Part shown: positions 35,068 to 44,429 of the stretch, in pieces
Position numbering within the stretch: position 1 is the stretch's first letter
Layout of the letters: each line of letters begins with the position of its first letter
Source: Flavobacterium sp. MK4S-17
Lineage (GTDB): Bacteria > Bacteroidota > Bacteroidia > Flavobacteriales > Flavobacteriaceae
Length of the DNA stretch: 64,000 nucleotides
Direction of reading: 5' to 3'
Assembly (NCBI RefSeq): GCF_009848495.1
Contig: NZ_WWEP01000011.1
Coordinates: 62,001 to 126,000 of the forward strand
Made by a program: the position numbers and the translations under genes
Notes under the pieces: generated by a model
Seen by the model: only the letters and a program-made list of their open reading frames with translations
Database searches by the model: none
Told to the model about the DNA's origin: nothing

Positions 35068-36027
35068 ATGGTAAAGAAGATTTCTGCAGGTGTATTGGCA
35101 CTGGCACTCACAACATCATGTGTTTCGTCAAAGGTGTATAAAGACCTCGAAAATAAATATGCCGACCTTAAAAAGGAAAACCGCCAGCTTTCCGATGATA
35201 ATGAATCATTAACAAAGGAAAGGAACCAACTGGATATGCAGGCAAAAGATTTGCAGGGACAACTGGAAAAACTCAAGGCGGAAAGAGACAAGCTTGCTGC
35301 CGACTATGCAGCAGCACAGTCTAACCTTAAAACACTTAAAGAATCCTATTCTGCGCTGGAAAAAAACAGCAGTGAGGCGCTGGACAGCAACATGAAGAAA
35401 AACAGGGAACTTTTAGCACAGCTTGAAGCTAAGGAAAAAGCACTTGCTGCCGAGCAGGAAAGGCTTAACAAGCTGAAAAGTGAACTTCAAAACCGTTCGC
35501 AGCGTGTAGATGAGCTGGAGGGTATGATTGCTGCGCAGGAGGCCAACCTTAAAAGGCTTAAGGAAACACTTTCAAGGGCGCTTAACAGCTTTGAAGGCAA
35601 GGGGCTTACTGTAGAGCAGAAAAACGGTAAAGTATATGTATCTATGGAAAATAAACTACTTTTTGGTTCCGGTAGCTGGACAGTGGGCACAGAGGGTAAA
35701 AAAGCGGTGAGCGAAGTTGCCAAGGTACTTGCAGATAATCCTGATATTGCAGTACTTATTGAGGGACATACCGATAACGTACCTTACAATGGCAGCGGGC
35801 AGATAGCTAATAACTGGGATCTTTCTACAAAAAGAGCTACAGCCATTGTTAACATAATCAGGGAAAATAAAGGTGTTGACCCTAAAAACCTTACCGCAGC
35901 AGGCAGGGGTGAATATGCCCCGGTAGCCACAAATGAAACTGCTGAAGGAAAATCTAAAAACAGGAGGATTGAAATTATACTAACCCCTAAGCTTGACGAG
36001 ATTTCGAAAATGCTTAATGAAATATAA
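35068..36027 (+). CDS. OmpA-family lipoprotein with a coiled-coil stalk
   Basis: A 319-residue protein. The lipoprotein signal ends LTTSC (C18). Residues 25-180 form a long, charged coiled coil full of Leu/Lys/Glu heptads. The C-terminal OmpA peptidoglycan-binding domain (about 195-315) has IEGHTDNVPYNGSGQ, DLSTKRATAIVNII and KNRRIEIILTP. It probably anchors the outer membrane to peptidoglycan, like Pal/MotB-type domains. It is the last gene before a strong terminator. Confidence 0.9.
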   Translation: MVKKISAGVLALALTTSCVSSKVYKDLENKYADLKKENRQLSDDNESLTKERNQLDMQAKDLQGQLEKLKAERDKLAADYAAAQSNLKTLKESYSALEKNSSEALDSNMKKNRELLAQLEAKEKALAAEQERLNKLKSELQNRSQRVDELEGMIAAQEANLKRLKETLSRALNSFEGKGLTVEQKNGKVYVSMENKLLFGSGSWTVGTEGKKAVSEVAKVLADNPDIAVLIEGHTDNVPYNGSGQIANNWDLSTKRATAIVNIIRENKGVDPKNLTAAGRGEYAPVATNETAEGKSKNRRIEIILTPKLDEISKMLNEI

Positions 36028-36046
36028 TTCCTGGTTTAAGTGATAC

Positions 36047-36071
36047 AAAAGCCCCGAATAACGGGGCTTTT
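36047..36071. terminator. Bidirectional terminator
   Basis: AAAAGCCCCG (36047-36056) and CGGGGCTTTT (36062-36071) form a perfect ten-pair GC-rich stem with the loop AATAA, placed between two converging genes. Confidence 0.88.
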
Positions 36072-37035
36072 ATTTTTCTATATCCTGTGATATGTGGAAA
36101 ATGGCATCTCCCTGATATACAATAGGGGAGTCATTTGAATTGATTATATACCCGGTGTTAGGCGACTTTACTTTGTGTTCAAAATTGCCGAACGGGTCAG
36201 TAATGCAGGCTATAACATCGCCTTTGTTTACAAACTTCCCTATGGTGGCGGCATTTTGCAAAAGCCCTGAATATTTAGCCCTTACCCAGCCTGATTTTTC
36301 AATATAAATAGTGGTTTTGCCACGCTCCGGCAACTTTTTTCGCGGGTTCAGCATATCAAAATGCAGCAGGAAACGCTTTGCGCCCTCTACGGCTTCATGC
36401 GTTATTCCATGGTTAATATCCAAAGACTTGCCACCTTCAAAAAGAAGCATTTTTACTCCAAGCTTATCGCACGAACTGCGAAAGGAACCCTGTATGTTTT
36501 TAGAATACAAAGTAAAAGGCGCATTAAAAACGTCTGACAGTTCTTTTAGTTCCCTGTTGTTGGGCACAATACGTATCTGGGCAGCATTAAAACGGCTGGC
36601 ACCGCCGGCATGAAAATCAATGCAGTAATCGGCATGCGGAACCACTTCCTTTAGCAGGTACCATGCAAACCTGCTGGCCAGTGAACCTGTTTTGCTTCCG
36701 GGGAAAACCCGGTTAAGGTCGCGCCCGTCAGGAAACTCCCTTGTTTTGTTTACAAACCCGAAAATATTAATTATTGGTATGCATATAATAGTGCCTCTTT
36801 TTGGCTTGTTAATCCTGCGTACAATTAGCTGGCGCACTATTTCCACACCGTTAATTTCGTCGCCATGCAGCCCTGCCGTAAACAGCACCACAGGCCCCGG
36901 GTTTTTAGAACGCTGGATTATTATGGGTATTTTAAGTTTGGTCATAGTGTGCAGGCGGGCAATTTCCATATTTATGGTTTTGCTTTCGCCCGGCAATATC
37001 GTTTCACCAAGAATAGTTATCTCCTTATGGGACAT
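36070..37035 (-). CDS. Succinylglutamate desuccinylase/aspartoacylase family protein
   Basis: A 321-residue zinc carboxypeptidase-fold enzyme. The metal ligands are visible as GLHGDEINGVE (H and E) and DYCIDFHAGGASRF (the later H). An arginine-containing GRDLNRVFPG segment lies between them. The C-terminal 90 residues form a beta domain resembling a biotinyl/lipoyl hybrid motif (NKGDVIACITDPFG, VKSPNTGYII), as in the DUF2817-like members. Related enzymes cleave N-acyl amino acids, but the substrate here is unknown. Its stop lies inside the 3' arm of the shared terminator. Confidence 0.85.
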   Translation of the reverse strand: MSHKEITILGETILPGESKTINMEIARLHTMTKLKIPIIIQRSKNPGPVVLFTAGLHGDEINGVEIVRQLIVRRINKPKRGTIICIPIINIFGFVNKTREFPDGRDLNRVFPGSKTGSLASRFAWYLLKEVVPHADYCIDFHAGGASRFNAAQIRIVPNNRELKELSDVFNAPFTLYSKNIQGSFRSSCDKLGVKMLLFEGGKSLDINHGITHEAVEGAKRFLLHFDMLNPRKKLPERGKTTIYIEKSGWVRAKYSGLLQNAATIGKFVNKGDVIACITDPFGNFEHKVKSPNTGYIINSNDSPIVYQGDAIFHISQDIEK

Positions 37036-37110
37036 TAAAATTGATTTGTTGTAAATGTAACGAAAAATATTTCCTCAAAAAATACCATTTCATACTACCT
37101 CATTTGTCAC

Positions 37111-37118
37111 TAACTTTG
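37111..37118 (+). promoter_or_regulatory. Candidate -7 element immediately before uvrC
   Basis: TAACTTTG ends four bases before the uvrC ATG at 37123. If used, the transcript would start at or next to the start codon, giving a leaderless message. The trinucleotide 19 bases upstream is TTC. Confidence 0.35.
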
Positions 37119-37122
37119 TAGT

Positions 37123-38916
37123 ATGCAAACGCCGTTGGAACTACAAATACAAACCCTGCCCGATAGCCCGGGCGTGTACCAGTATTTTGATAAGGATGAT
37201 AAGCTCCTGTATGTGGGTAAGGCAAAGAACCTTAAGAAGAGGGTGATGTCCTACTTTAATAAAACCCACGATACAGGGAGGATACGGCTTATGGTGCGAA
37301 AAATAAACACCATTAAGCATATTGTGGTACCAACCGAAAGCGAGGCCCTGCTGCTGGAAAACAATCTTATAAAAAAACTGCAGCCGCGCTATAACGTAAT
37401 GCTGCGCGATGATAAAAGCTATCCCTGGATATGCATAAAAAAAGAGCCTTTCCCACGCATTTTTTCTACCAGGAATGTAATACGTGATGGCTCGGAATAC
37501 TTTGGGCCCTATACAACTTTTAGGACAGTGCACACGCTGCTGGACATGATAAAGGAATTGTACCCGCTGCGCACCTGCAATTATGATTTAAGTGAATCAA
37601 ACATACGTTCAGGCAAGTACAAGGTGTGCCTTGAATACCACATTGGCAATTGCAAAGGGCCATGCGAGGGTTATGAAACATTTAAAAATTACCAGGATCA
37701 TGTAGATTCCATACGCGAAATCTTAAAGGGTAATTTTAAGGACAGCCTCCGCCAGTTCAGGAAACAGATGCAGGATTTGGCTGCCGATATGCAATTTGAG
37801 GAAGCACAAAAAATTAAGGAGAAAATAGAAACGCTGGAAGGCTACCAGGCAAGGAGCACAGTGTTTAACCCGCGTATATCTAATATTGATGTTTTTAGTA
37901 TTGTGAGCGATGAAAGCATGGCTTATGTTAACTACATGCAGGTTTCGCATGGTGCCATAATACGTTCACACAATATGGAAATTAAAAAAAAGCTGGACGA
38001 GCCGGATGACGAACTGCTTGAAATTGCTGTGGTGGAACTGCGCGAACGTTTTAACCTTAAGGCAAAAGAGATACTGCTGCCATTTCCTATAGACTTAGGG
38101 GGTACAGTAAAAGTAACAGTACCTAAGCTTGGCGATAAAAAGCAGGTGCTTGACCTGAGTGAGCGCAATGCCCGGTTTTACCGTATGGATCAGCTAAAAC
38201 AGATTAAAATTGTAGATCCTGACCGCCACACCAACCGCATAATGGCCCAGATGAAAAAGGACCTGCGCCTGCCGGAAGAACCACGCCATATAGAATGTTT
38301 TGACAACAGTAATATTCAGGGTACTAATCCTGTTTCTGCCTGTGTGGTGTTTAAGGATGGCAAGCCAAGCAAAAAAGATTACAGGCATTTTAATATAAAA
38401 ACGGTTGAGGGCCCCAATGATTTTGCCAGTATGGAAGAAGTTGTTTTCCGTAGGTACCGCAGGCTGCTGGATGAAAACGAACCGTTGCCCCAGCTCATAA
38501 TTATAGACGGTGGCAAAGGGCAGCTTTCCTCTGCATTAAAAAGCCTGGACGTGTTGGGATTGCGTGGTAAAATTACTATATTAGGCATCGCTAAAAGGCT
38601 GGAGGAAATATATTATCCCGGCGATTCTGTTCCACTGTACCTGGACAAGAAATCGGAAACGCTCAAAATAATACAGCACCTCCGTAATGAGGCACACCGG
38701 TTTGGGATTACCTTCCATCGCGATAAAAGGAGTAAGAGTGCTTTGCAGACATCGGTGGAAACAATTCCCGGAATAGGTGAAAAGACCATGGTAACGCTGC
38801 TAAAACATTTTAAGTCGGTAAAGCGGCTCACTGCCGCCCCTGAAGAAGAAGTTGCCAAGGTGGTAGGCCCGGCTAAAGCCAGAAAAATTGCTGAGTTTTA
38901 TAAATCAACCAAATAA
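37123..38916 (+). CDS. uvrC: UvrABC system protein C
   Basis: A 597-residue excinuclease subunit of normal length. The N-terminal GIY-YIG nuclease is SPGVYQYFDKDDKLLYVGKAKNLKKRV. A central UVR domain follows (about 205-240, FRKQMQDLAADMQFEEAQKIKEK), then the RNase-H-like UvrC domain with CFDNSNIQGTNPVSACVVF and LIIIDGGKGQL. The end has tandem helix-hairpin-helix motifs (IPGIGEKTMVTLLKHF, VVGPAKARKIAEFY). It makes the dual incisions in nucleotide excision repair. The patatin gene starts one base after its stop. Confidence 0.97.
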   Translation: MQTPLELQIQTLPDSPGVYQYFDKDDKLLYVGKAKNLKKRVMSYFNKTHDTGRIRLMVRKINTIKHIVVPTESEALLLENNLIKKLQPRYNVMLRDDKSYPWICIKKEPFPRIFSTRNVIRDGSEYFGPYTTFRTVHTLLDMIKELYPLRTCNYDLSESNIRSGKYKVCLEYHIGNCKGPCEGYETFKNYQDHVDSIREILKGNFKDSLRQFRKQMQDLAADMQFEEAQKIKEKIETLEGYQARSTVFNPRISNIDVFSIVSDESMAYVNYMQVSHGAIIRSHNMEIKKKLDEPDDELLEIAVVELRERFNLKAKEILLPFPIDLGGTVKVTVPKLGDKKQVLDLSERNARFYRMDQLKQIKIVDPDRHTNRIMAQMKKDLRLPEEPRHIECFDNSNIQGTNPVSACVVFKDGKPSKKDYRHFNIKTVEGPNDFASMEEVVFRRYRRLLDENEPLPQLIIIDGGKGQLSSALKSLDVLGLRGKITILGIAKRLEEIYYPGDSVPLYLDKKSETLKIIQHLRNEAHRFGITFHRDKRSKSALQTSVETIPGIGEKTMVTLLKHFKSVKRLTAAPEEEVAKVVGPAKARKIAEFYKSTK

Positions 38917-38917
38917 A

Positions 38918-41119
38918 ATGAAAAAACCGCTTCTCCTGTTATTTTGCTTGTTGCTTTTAGGCACGGTTGCCGCACAGGAGGGCGAAAAAAAGCCGAAAGT
39001 GGGCGTGGTGCTTAGCGGCGGCGGCGCCAAAGGGCTGGCACATATAGGCGTACTCAAGGTGCTGGAAGAAGCGGGGGTGGAAGTTTCTTATATTGGTGGT
39101 ACCAGCATGGGGGCCATAGTAGGGGGGCTTTACGCTTCGGGCTATTCGGCAAATGAGCTTGACTCCATTTTCAACTCGCTGGATGCAGATGCACTTTTGC
39201 GCGATTATACGCCCCGCAGTTCACAAAGCTTTTTTGAAAAAAGGAATGATGAAATGTATGCCTTAACGCTTCCTTTTAAAGGTTTCAGGCTGGGTTTTCC
39301 AACGGCTATATCTAAAGGGTTATATAATTATACTACTATCAGCAAACTGACAGACCACGTGAGGCATATAAGGGATTTCACTAACCTGCCCATACCGTTT
39401 GTGTGTATTGCAACCGATATTGAAACCGGGGAAGAAGTAGTGCTGCATGAAGGTGTATTACCTGATGCTATACTGGCCAGCGGCGCTTTCCCATCATTAT
39501 ACTATCCGGTAGCTATTGATGGCCGATTACTTATTGACGGGGGCGTTACCAACAACTATCCGGTAGAGGAATTAAGGAAGATGGGCGCAGATATAATTAT
39601 AGGGGTTGACGTGCAGGACGGTTTAAAGGACAGGGATGAAATAAAAGGCGCAACCGGGGTGCTGGTACAGATTAACAACTACCAGATGATTAAAAAAATG
39701 GAGCAGAAGCGCAAGCTTACTGATATTTATATAAAGCCTGATATACACGCCTATAATGTAATTGATTTTGATGAAGGAAAATCTATTATAGAAAAAGGGG
39801 AAGAAGCTGCGCGCAAAATGTTTGATACCCTTGCCGCTTTAGGTAAAGGAGCTCCTCTTAAAAAAGAGCGTGTACCGGTTACTGACTCTCTTTCCATAGA
39901 ACAGATTAAGGTTAAGGGACTGGATAGCTATACAAGGTCTTATGTTATTGGCAAGTTAAGCTTTAAACCTGATAGTAAAATATCGTATGACAGGTTTAAC
40001 AGGGGGATAAGCAACCTTAATGCCACACAAAACTTTAATACAATTTCTTATAGTTTTGAGCCGGGGAAAAAAGACGATGTTTTAATACTTAACCTTACAG
40101 AAAACCCCGTAAACAGGTACTTAAAATTTGGGTTGCATTATGACGGGCTTTATAAAAGCGCCATACTGGTAAACCTCACCCAGAAAAAACTGATAATGCG
40201 TAATGATGTAACATCGCTTGATGTTATACTTGGAGATAACTTCCGCTATAATTTTAACTACTATATTGATAACGGCTTTCATATCAGCTATGGCTTCCGT
40301 TCCATAATGAACAGCTTTAACCGGAATATTGCCACCGACTTTAGTGAAGGCGAGTTGCTGGACCAGCTAAACCTGGGTTCGGTTAACATAGATTTTACCG
40401 ATATAAGCAACCAGATATACATACAAACCATATTTGCACAAAGGTTTATGATTGGTGCGGGTGCAGAATTGAAATTCCTGAAGATAAAATCAGAAAACCT
40501 GGATGAAAACGAGCCGGTTTTTGATAACAGTAATTACTTTTCATTATACGGATACCTCAAGTTTGATTCTTATGATAACCGTTATTTTCCAAATGAGGGC
40601 TGGTATTTTTCAGGAGAGGCAAAATCCTATATTTATTCCTCTGATTTTACAAGGACATTCAGCCGCTTTAATATTATAAAAGGCGATATAGGAACGGCCA
40701 AGAATTTATGTAATGGATTTACACTGGAGCTCCAGGCTGAAACAGGTTTTGCATTAGGTGAGGAAACCGTTCCGTTTTTTGATTTTATACTCGGGGGTTA
40801 CGGTTACAACATGATAAATAATTTCCGTCATTTTTACGGTTATGATTTCCTTAGCCTTTCGGGCAACAGTTATATAAAAGGCGCAGCCACGCTGGATTAT
40901 GAGTTTATCAGGAAAAACCACATTAATGTAACGGCAAATTATGCCAACATTGGTAAAAATATTTATGAAGAAGGCAATGTGCTTTCTATACCGCAATACA
41001 GCGGCTATGCAGTGGGTTATGGAATTGAAACCATAATAGGGCCGGTAGAGATAAAGCACAGCTGGTCTCCGGAAACCAAAGAGCATTTAACATGGTTTAG
41101 TGTAGGCTTCTGGTTTTAA
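38918..41119 (+). CDS. Patatin-like phospholipase with a C-terminal outer-membrane barrel
   Basis: About 733 residues from the ATG at 38918; an in-frame start at 38888 lies inside uvrC and precedes the signal peptide MKKPLLLLFCLLLLGTVAAQ. The patatin domain has the oxyanion motif GGGAKG (34-39), the nucleophile GTSMG (S63) and the dyad DGG (D207). A POTRA-like segment (about 335-400) follows, then beta strands ending FSVGFWF, a final aromatic residue typical of Bam-inserted barrels. This layout (patatin, POTRA, barrel) is that of PlpD-type Vd secretion proteins, so it is a surface or secreted lipase. The stop overlaps that of dinB. Confidence 0.9.
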   Translation: MKKPLLLLFCLLLLGTVAAQEGEKKPKVGVVLSGGGAKGLAHIGVLKVLEEAGVEVSYIGGTSMGAIVGGLYASGYSANELDSIFNSLDADALLRDYTPRSSQSFFEKRNDEMYALTLPFKGFRLGFPTAISKGLYNYTTISKLTDHVRHIRDFTNLPIPFVCIATDIETGEEVVLHEGVLPDAILASGAFPSLYYPVAIDGRLLIDGGVTNNYPVEELRKMGADIIIGVDVQDGLKDRDEIKGATGVLVQINNYQMIKKMEQKRKLTDIYIKPDIHAYNVIDFDEGKSIIEKGEEAARKMFDTLAALGKGAPLKKERVPVTDSLSIEQIKVKGLDSYTRSYVIGKLSFKPDSKISYDRFNRGISNLNATQNFNTISYSFEPGKKDDVLILNLTENPVNRYLKFGLHYDGLYKSAILVNLTQKKLIMRNDVTSLDVILGDNFRYNFNYYIDNGFHISYGFRSIMNSFNRNIATDFSEGELLDQLNLGSVNIDFTDISNQIYIQTIFAQRFMIGAGAELKFLKIKSENLDENEPVFDNSNYFSLYGYLKFDSYDNRYFPNEGWYFSGEAKSYIYSSDFTRTFSRFNIIKGDIGTAKNLCNGFTLELQAETGFALGEETVPFFDFILGGYGYNMINNFRHFYGYDFLSLSGNSYIKGAATLDYEFIRKNHINVTANYANIGKNIYEEGNVLSIPQYSGYAVGYGIETIIGPVEIKHSWSPETKEHLTWFSVGFWF

Positions 41120-42207
41120 AAATCAAATTTTAGCTGTACTGCCACTATTGCCTTTTTTTCTCCCGCCTCGGTATTGAGGTTAGAAAGTGAAATGCCCAAA
41201 AGCCTTACCGAATCTTTTGGTTTTTCCTGATAGAGCAATTCCTTAACCGTTTCAAAAATCAGGCTTTTATCCGATATAAAATAAGGCAGGGTTTTGCTGC
41301 GGGTTTGCTGTGTAAAATCGCTGTACTTTAATTTAAGGGTTACAGTCTTGCCCGCAATTTTCTTTTTCTGGAGTCTTTTTTCCAACTCCTTTGCAATCTG
41401 TTCCAGCTTTTCTTCCATAAAAACTTCCGAAACAAGATTTTCAAAAAAAGTATGTTCCGTACCTACGGATTTTGCAATGCGGTCGGGTTTTACCGCACTG
41501 TTGTGTATGCCCCGAACCACGTTATAGTAATGGCTCCCTGATTTCCCAAAATGTTCCGAAAGGTATTCTTCTGATTTTAATTTCAGGTCTTTGCCGGTAA
41601 AAATGCCCAGTTGGTACATTTTTTCCTGGGTAACTTTTCCCACCCCGTAAAACTTCCCTATGGGCAAAGCTTCCAAAAATTCAATTACCTCGTCAGGGTT
41701 AACCGTTTTTTGTCCGTTGGGTTTGTTGTAATCGCTGGCAACCTTAGCTATAAATTTATTTATGGAAATACCTGCCGAAGCTGTGAGCCCTGTTTCTTCA
41801 AAAATGCGCCGGCGTATTTCTTTTGCAATCATTGTAGCGCTGGGGTTGCCTTTTTTATTGTGTGTAACATCAAGATAGGCTTCATCAAGAGACAAAGGCT
41901 CAACAAGGTCGGTATATTCAAAAAAAATGTTGCGTATGCGCCCGGAAATTTCCCTGTAACGCTCAAAGCGGGGCTTTACAAAAATCAGTTCCGGGCATTT
42001 TTTTTTGGCCAGGTAGCCGCTCATGGCACTACGCACGCCAAACTTCCTTGCCTCATAGCTTGCCGCAGCCACAACACCCCGGCTTTCGCCACCGCCCACT
42101 GCAAGCGGTTTCCCTTTTAAAGCGGGATTGTCCAGTTGCTCAACCGATGCGTAAAACGCATCCATGTCAACGTGGATTATTTTGCGGTTTGGCAATTGCG
42201 GTTCCAT
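41116..42207 (-). CDS. dinB: DNA polymerase IV (translesion Y-family)
   Basis: A 363-residue Y-family polymerase. It has HVDMDAFYASVEQ (metal and steric-gate segment), SLDEAYLDVT (catalytic acids), a helix-hairpin-helix region (GKFYGVGKVTQEKMYQLG) and a C-terminal little-finger domain ending LNTEAGEKKAIVAVQLKFDF. It copies damaged DNA with low fidelity. The gene is convergent with the patatin gene and overlaps its stop by four bases. The final residues resemble a clamp-binding motif only loosely. No LexA-like box could be recognised upstream. Confidence 0.94.
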   Translation of the reverse strand: MEPQLPNRKIIHVDMDAFYASVEQLDNPALKGKPLAVGGGESRGVVAAASYEARKFGVRSAMSGYLAKKKCPELIFVKPRFERYREISGRIRNIFFEYTDLVEPLSLDEAYLDVTHNKKGNPSATMIAKEIRRRIFEETGLTASAGISINKFIAKVASDYNKPNGQKTVNPDEVIEFLEALPIGKFYGVGKVTQEKMYQLGIFTGKDLKLKSEEYLSEHFGKSGSHYYNVVRGIHNSAVKPDRIAKSVGTEHTFFENLVSEVFMEEKLEQIAKELEKRLQKKKIAGKTVTLKLKYSDFTQQTRSKTLPYFISDKSLIFETVKELLYQEKPKDSVRLLGISLSNLNTEAGEKKAIVAVQLKFDF

Positions 42208-42245
42208 GATGTAAAAATAAAAAAAGGAATCCTTTACTATAGCTT

Positions 42246-44282
42246 TCAGCTCTTTTTAAGGCTTGGGAAAAAGAAAGAGGCAGGCTTATGCTTAAAGTAT
42301 TTCCATATAGACCGTGCTATCAGACCAAGTTCTGAAAGCGGAATATTTCGGGAACGGAAAGCAAGGCCTACAGAAAGCCCGAAGCTTACAAGAAAGTTAA
42401 CAAGCCCTATAATGCCTATGCCGAATATACCCCAAAACAGCATGGCATTAGATACATTATAGTTTGCTCCATAAAGCCCCAGCGCCAGGTTACCGCTGGC
42501 AAAAGTAATATGGCGTATATCAAGGTTAAGGCCCAGGAACATGCCTATAGAGCCTGTGCTGCCCATAAAAACACCAAACCAGAAGTTGGAAACTATGCCT
42601 GCCCATTTTTTTTCGTACCATTCGGAGAGCTTTTGGGTGCGCACACGACCCAGGCTCATTTTCAGCAAAGGGTGTTCCTGTATCCTGTAATATATATTTC
42701 TGTGTTTGTCCCGGTTGGCCACGCTACCGGCTATTATTCCCGAAAGGAAAAGGAAAACACCGGCTATGGCCGCATGGAATACAGCGGCTGAATGTATGGG
42801 GCTAAGGTCATTTACCAGTTTGAACCACTTGGTTAATGCAATATTGTATTGAAAAACAATATCTATTAGCCAGATACCCAAAAGGGCTACAGGGAAAGCC
42901 ACAATAACATTACCCACAAAGGCAATAAACTGGGAACGGAATACACGTGCAAAAAACTCGGCAAAAGCGCGGTGTTTCTCGTCTTCATCAACATCTTTAT
43001 TTTTACGCCCTGTTTCAAGTGCCCTCACCAGTGCTGCGGCGGTCATGGCGGGCTGCTTGGTTGCCAGGCTGAATCCGCACAGGTATATGCCTATAAAGGC
43101 AAGCGCATAATTAATACTGTAAAGAAATGCATAACCAAAGGCACTGGTGTCTATTTTAGAAAGCAATACCTTAAAAATACAGGCAAATGCCACAATTACA
43201 CCGCCACCTGCCGATTTCCAGAACATCCTGAAATATTCGTTACGGCTTTTTGTTATATAGCTTTCACCGGTGTTTGCTGTATGTTGTGTTACCTCATAAG
43301 ATAAAAGCTGAGTGCTTTCATTTATTAGTTTTCTTACATTGTTTTTATCACAATTATATTCAATAAGGTCATAAGCCAGGTAAATGGTATTTCGTTTGGC
43401 ATCTTCCACTTTTTCCAAAACCAGCAGCGGCAGCAGTGTTTTTAGCCTGTAAAGGTATTGGCGGATGCGCAGCAGGCTTTGGTTAACCCTTAATGATATA
43501 CCGTATTTGGCACTGTTTTTAAAAGCGGTATCTACATAATCCACACATTGTTTGTACAATATTAGTATTTGTTTATAGCCCAAATCGCCTGGAGATATAT
43601 AATTTTTACGCTCTTCAAGCAGTTTGTCGGTTATAAGTGCAAATTCCTTTTGTATGGCAAGAAATGGGCTTTCAAGGTTTTCATACTCCGGTACCATTTG
43701 TATTACTTCACTTTCCAGTGCGCGGCCTGCTATCCTGTGCAGGGTTACTTCCATGGCGAAAAGGAGTTCGGCAAGCGGTGTGCGTGGTGCGGTTGATATA
43801 TAAATAGCCCGGAAGTTAAGCAGCTCAAATAAATCCTCAACCTGCCGGTAGGCTATTTTGCTTATCCATTCAGGATCGGTTTTCATAAAAAACACCTGGT
43901 TTAAAACATACTCCAGCGTGTCTTTTTTAGGCTGGTCGGGTATCAGTTTTGCAAAAAGCCTTTTTTTAACCTCAAAGAAAAAGTCAGCATCTGTAAGTAT
44001 ACCTGCATCTGTAAGTATTTTGCTGAATTTTTTATTTTTTAAAATACCCTTAAGGTAGGCGGCAAGGCCGGAGCTGTAACGCTCATTATCCCTTAAAAGC
44101 TCCAGCAGCGGGTTAATATCAACAGATAAAACGGTTTTAAGTTCCTTAGGACGTATAATATCTACCAGCTCTGCCAGCATATCCACATCATCGGCCTTGT
44201 ATTCCCAAAGGTTATTCTCATCAAAATTTAATTTGAAGAATTCCTCAAAGGTTTTTTTTGTCCTGGGTTTCCTGAACTTCAT
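42246..44282 (-). CDS. Gcr-type 'site-specific recombinase' family membrane protein
   Basis: About 678 residues from the ATG at 44282 (MKFRKPRTKKTFEEFFKL); an in-frame ATG at 44312 would add ten residues. The N-terminal 350 residues are helical and soluble. The C-terminal part has seven or more hydrophobic segments (for example YFRMFWKSAGGGVIVAFACIF and GIFGIGIIGLVNFLVSFGLS). It matches the protein family named after Neisseria gcr, called a site-specific recombinase. I see no recombinase catalytic motif, and the many membrane spans make that label doubtful. The function should be regarded as unknown. Confidence 0.72.
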   Translation of the reverse strand: MKFRKPRTKKTFEEFFKLNFDENNLWEYKADDVDMLAELVDIIRPKELKTVLSVDINPLLELLRDNERYSSGLAAYLKGILKNKKFSKILTDAGILTDADFFFEVKKRLFAKLIPDQPKKDTLEYVLNQVFFMKTDPEWISKIAYRQVEDLFELLNFRAIYISTAPRTPLAELLFAMEVTLHRIAGRALESEVIQMVPEYENLESPFLAIQKEFALITDKLLEERKNYISPGDLGYKQILILYKQCVDYVDTAFKNSAKYGISLRVNQSLLRIRQYLYRLKTLLPLLVLEKVEDAKRNTIYLAYDLIEYNCDKNNVRKLINESTQLLSYEVTQHTANTGESYITKSRNEYFRMFWKSAGGGVIVAFACIFKVLLSKIDTSAFGYAFLYSINYALAFIGIYLCGFSLATKQPAMTAAALVRALETGRKNKDVDEDEKHRAFAEFFARVFRSQFIAFVGNVIVAFPVALLGIWLIDIVFQYNIALTKWFKLVNDLSPIHSAAVFHAAIAGVFLFLSGIIAGSVANRDKHRNIYYRIQEHPLLKMSLGRVRTQKLSEWYEKKWAGIVSNFWFGVFMGSTGSIGMFLGLNLDIRHITFASGNLALGLYGANYNVSNAMLFWGIFGIGIIGLVNFLVSFGLSVGLAFRSRNIPLSELGLIARSIWKYFKHKPASFFFPSLKKS

Positions 44283-44429
44283 ACCGGCTTGAAATTGGGA
44301 GTAAAAATACAAATACCTTACTATTAATTGTTATGCCCGGGCTTAATTTATTGTACAGTAAAAACTGCCTGTATTTAAAGGCTTTTTTACCAAAATTAAG
44401 TAACTTGGCTACAGTATATTTTTAGCATT

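Noticed and set aside
41611..42120. Plus-strand open frame of 169 codons
   Set aside because: It is antisense to DNA polymerase IV and without any known motif.
42246..44282. Gcr-family gene as evidence of a mobile or phase-variable element
   Set aside because: No inverted repeats, invertible segment or other mobile gene is nearby, and the protein looks like a membrane protein.
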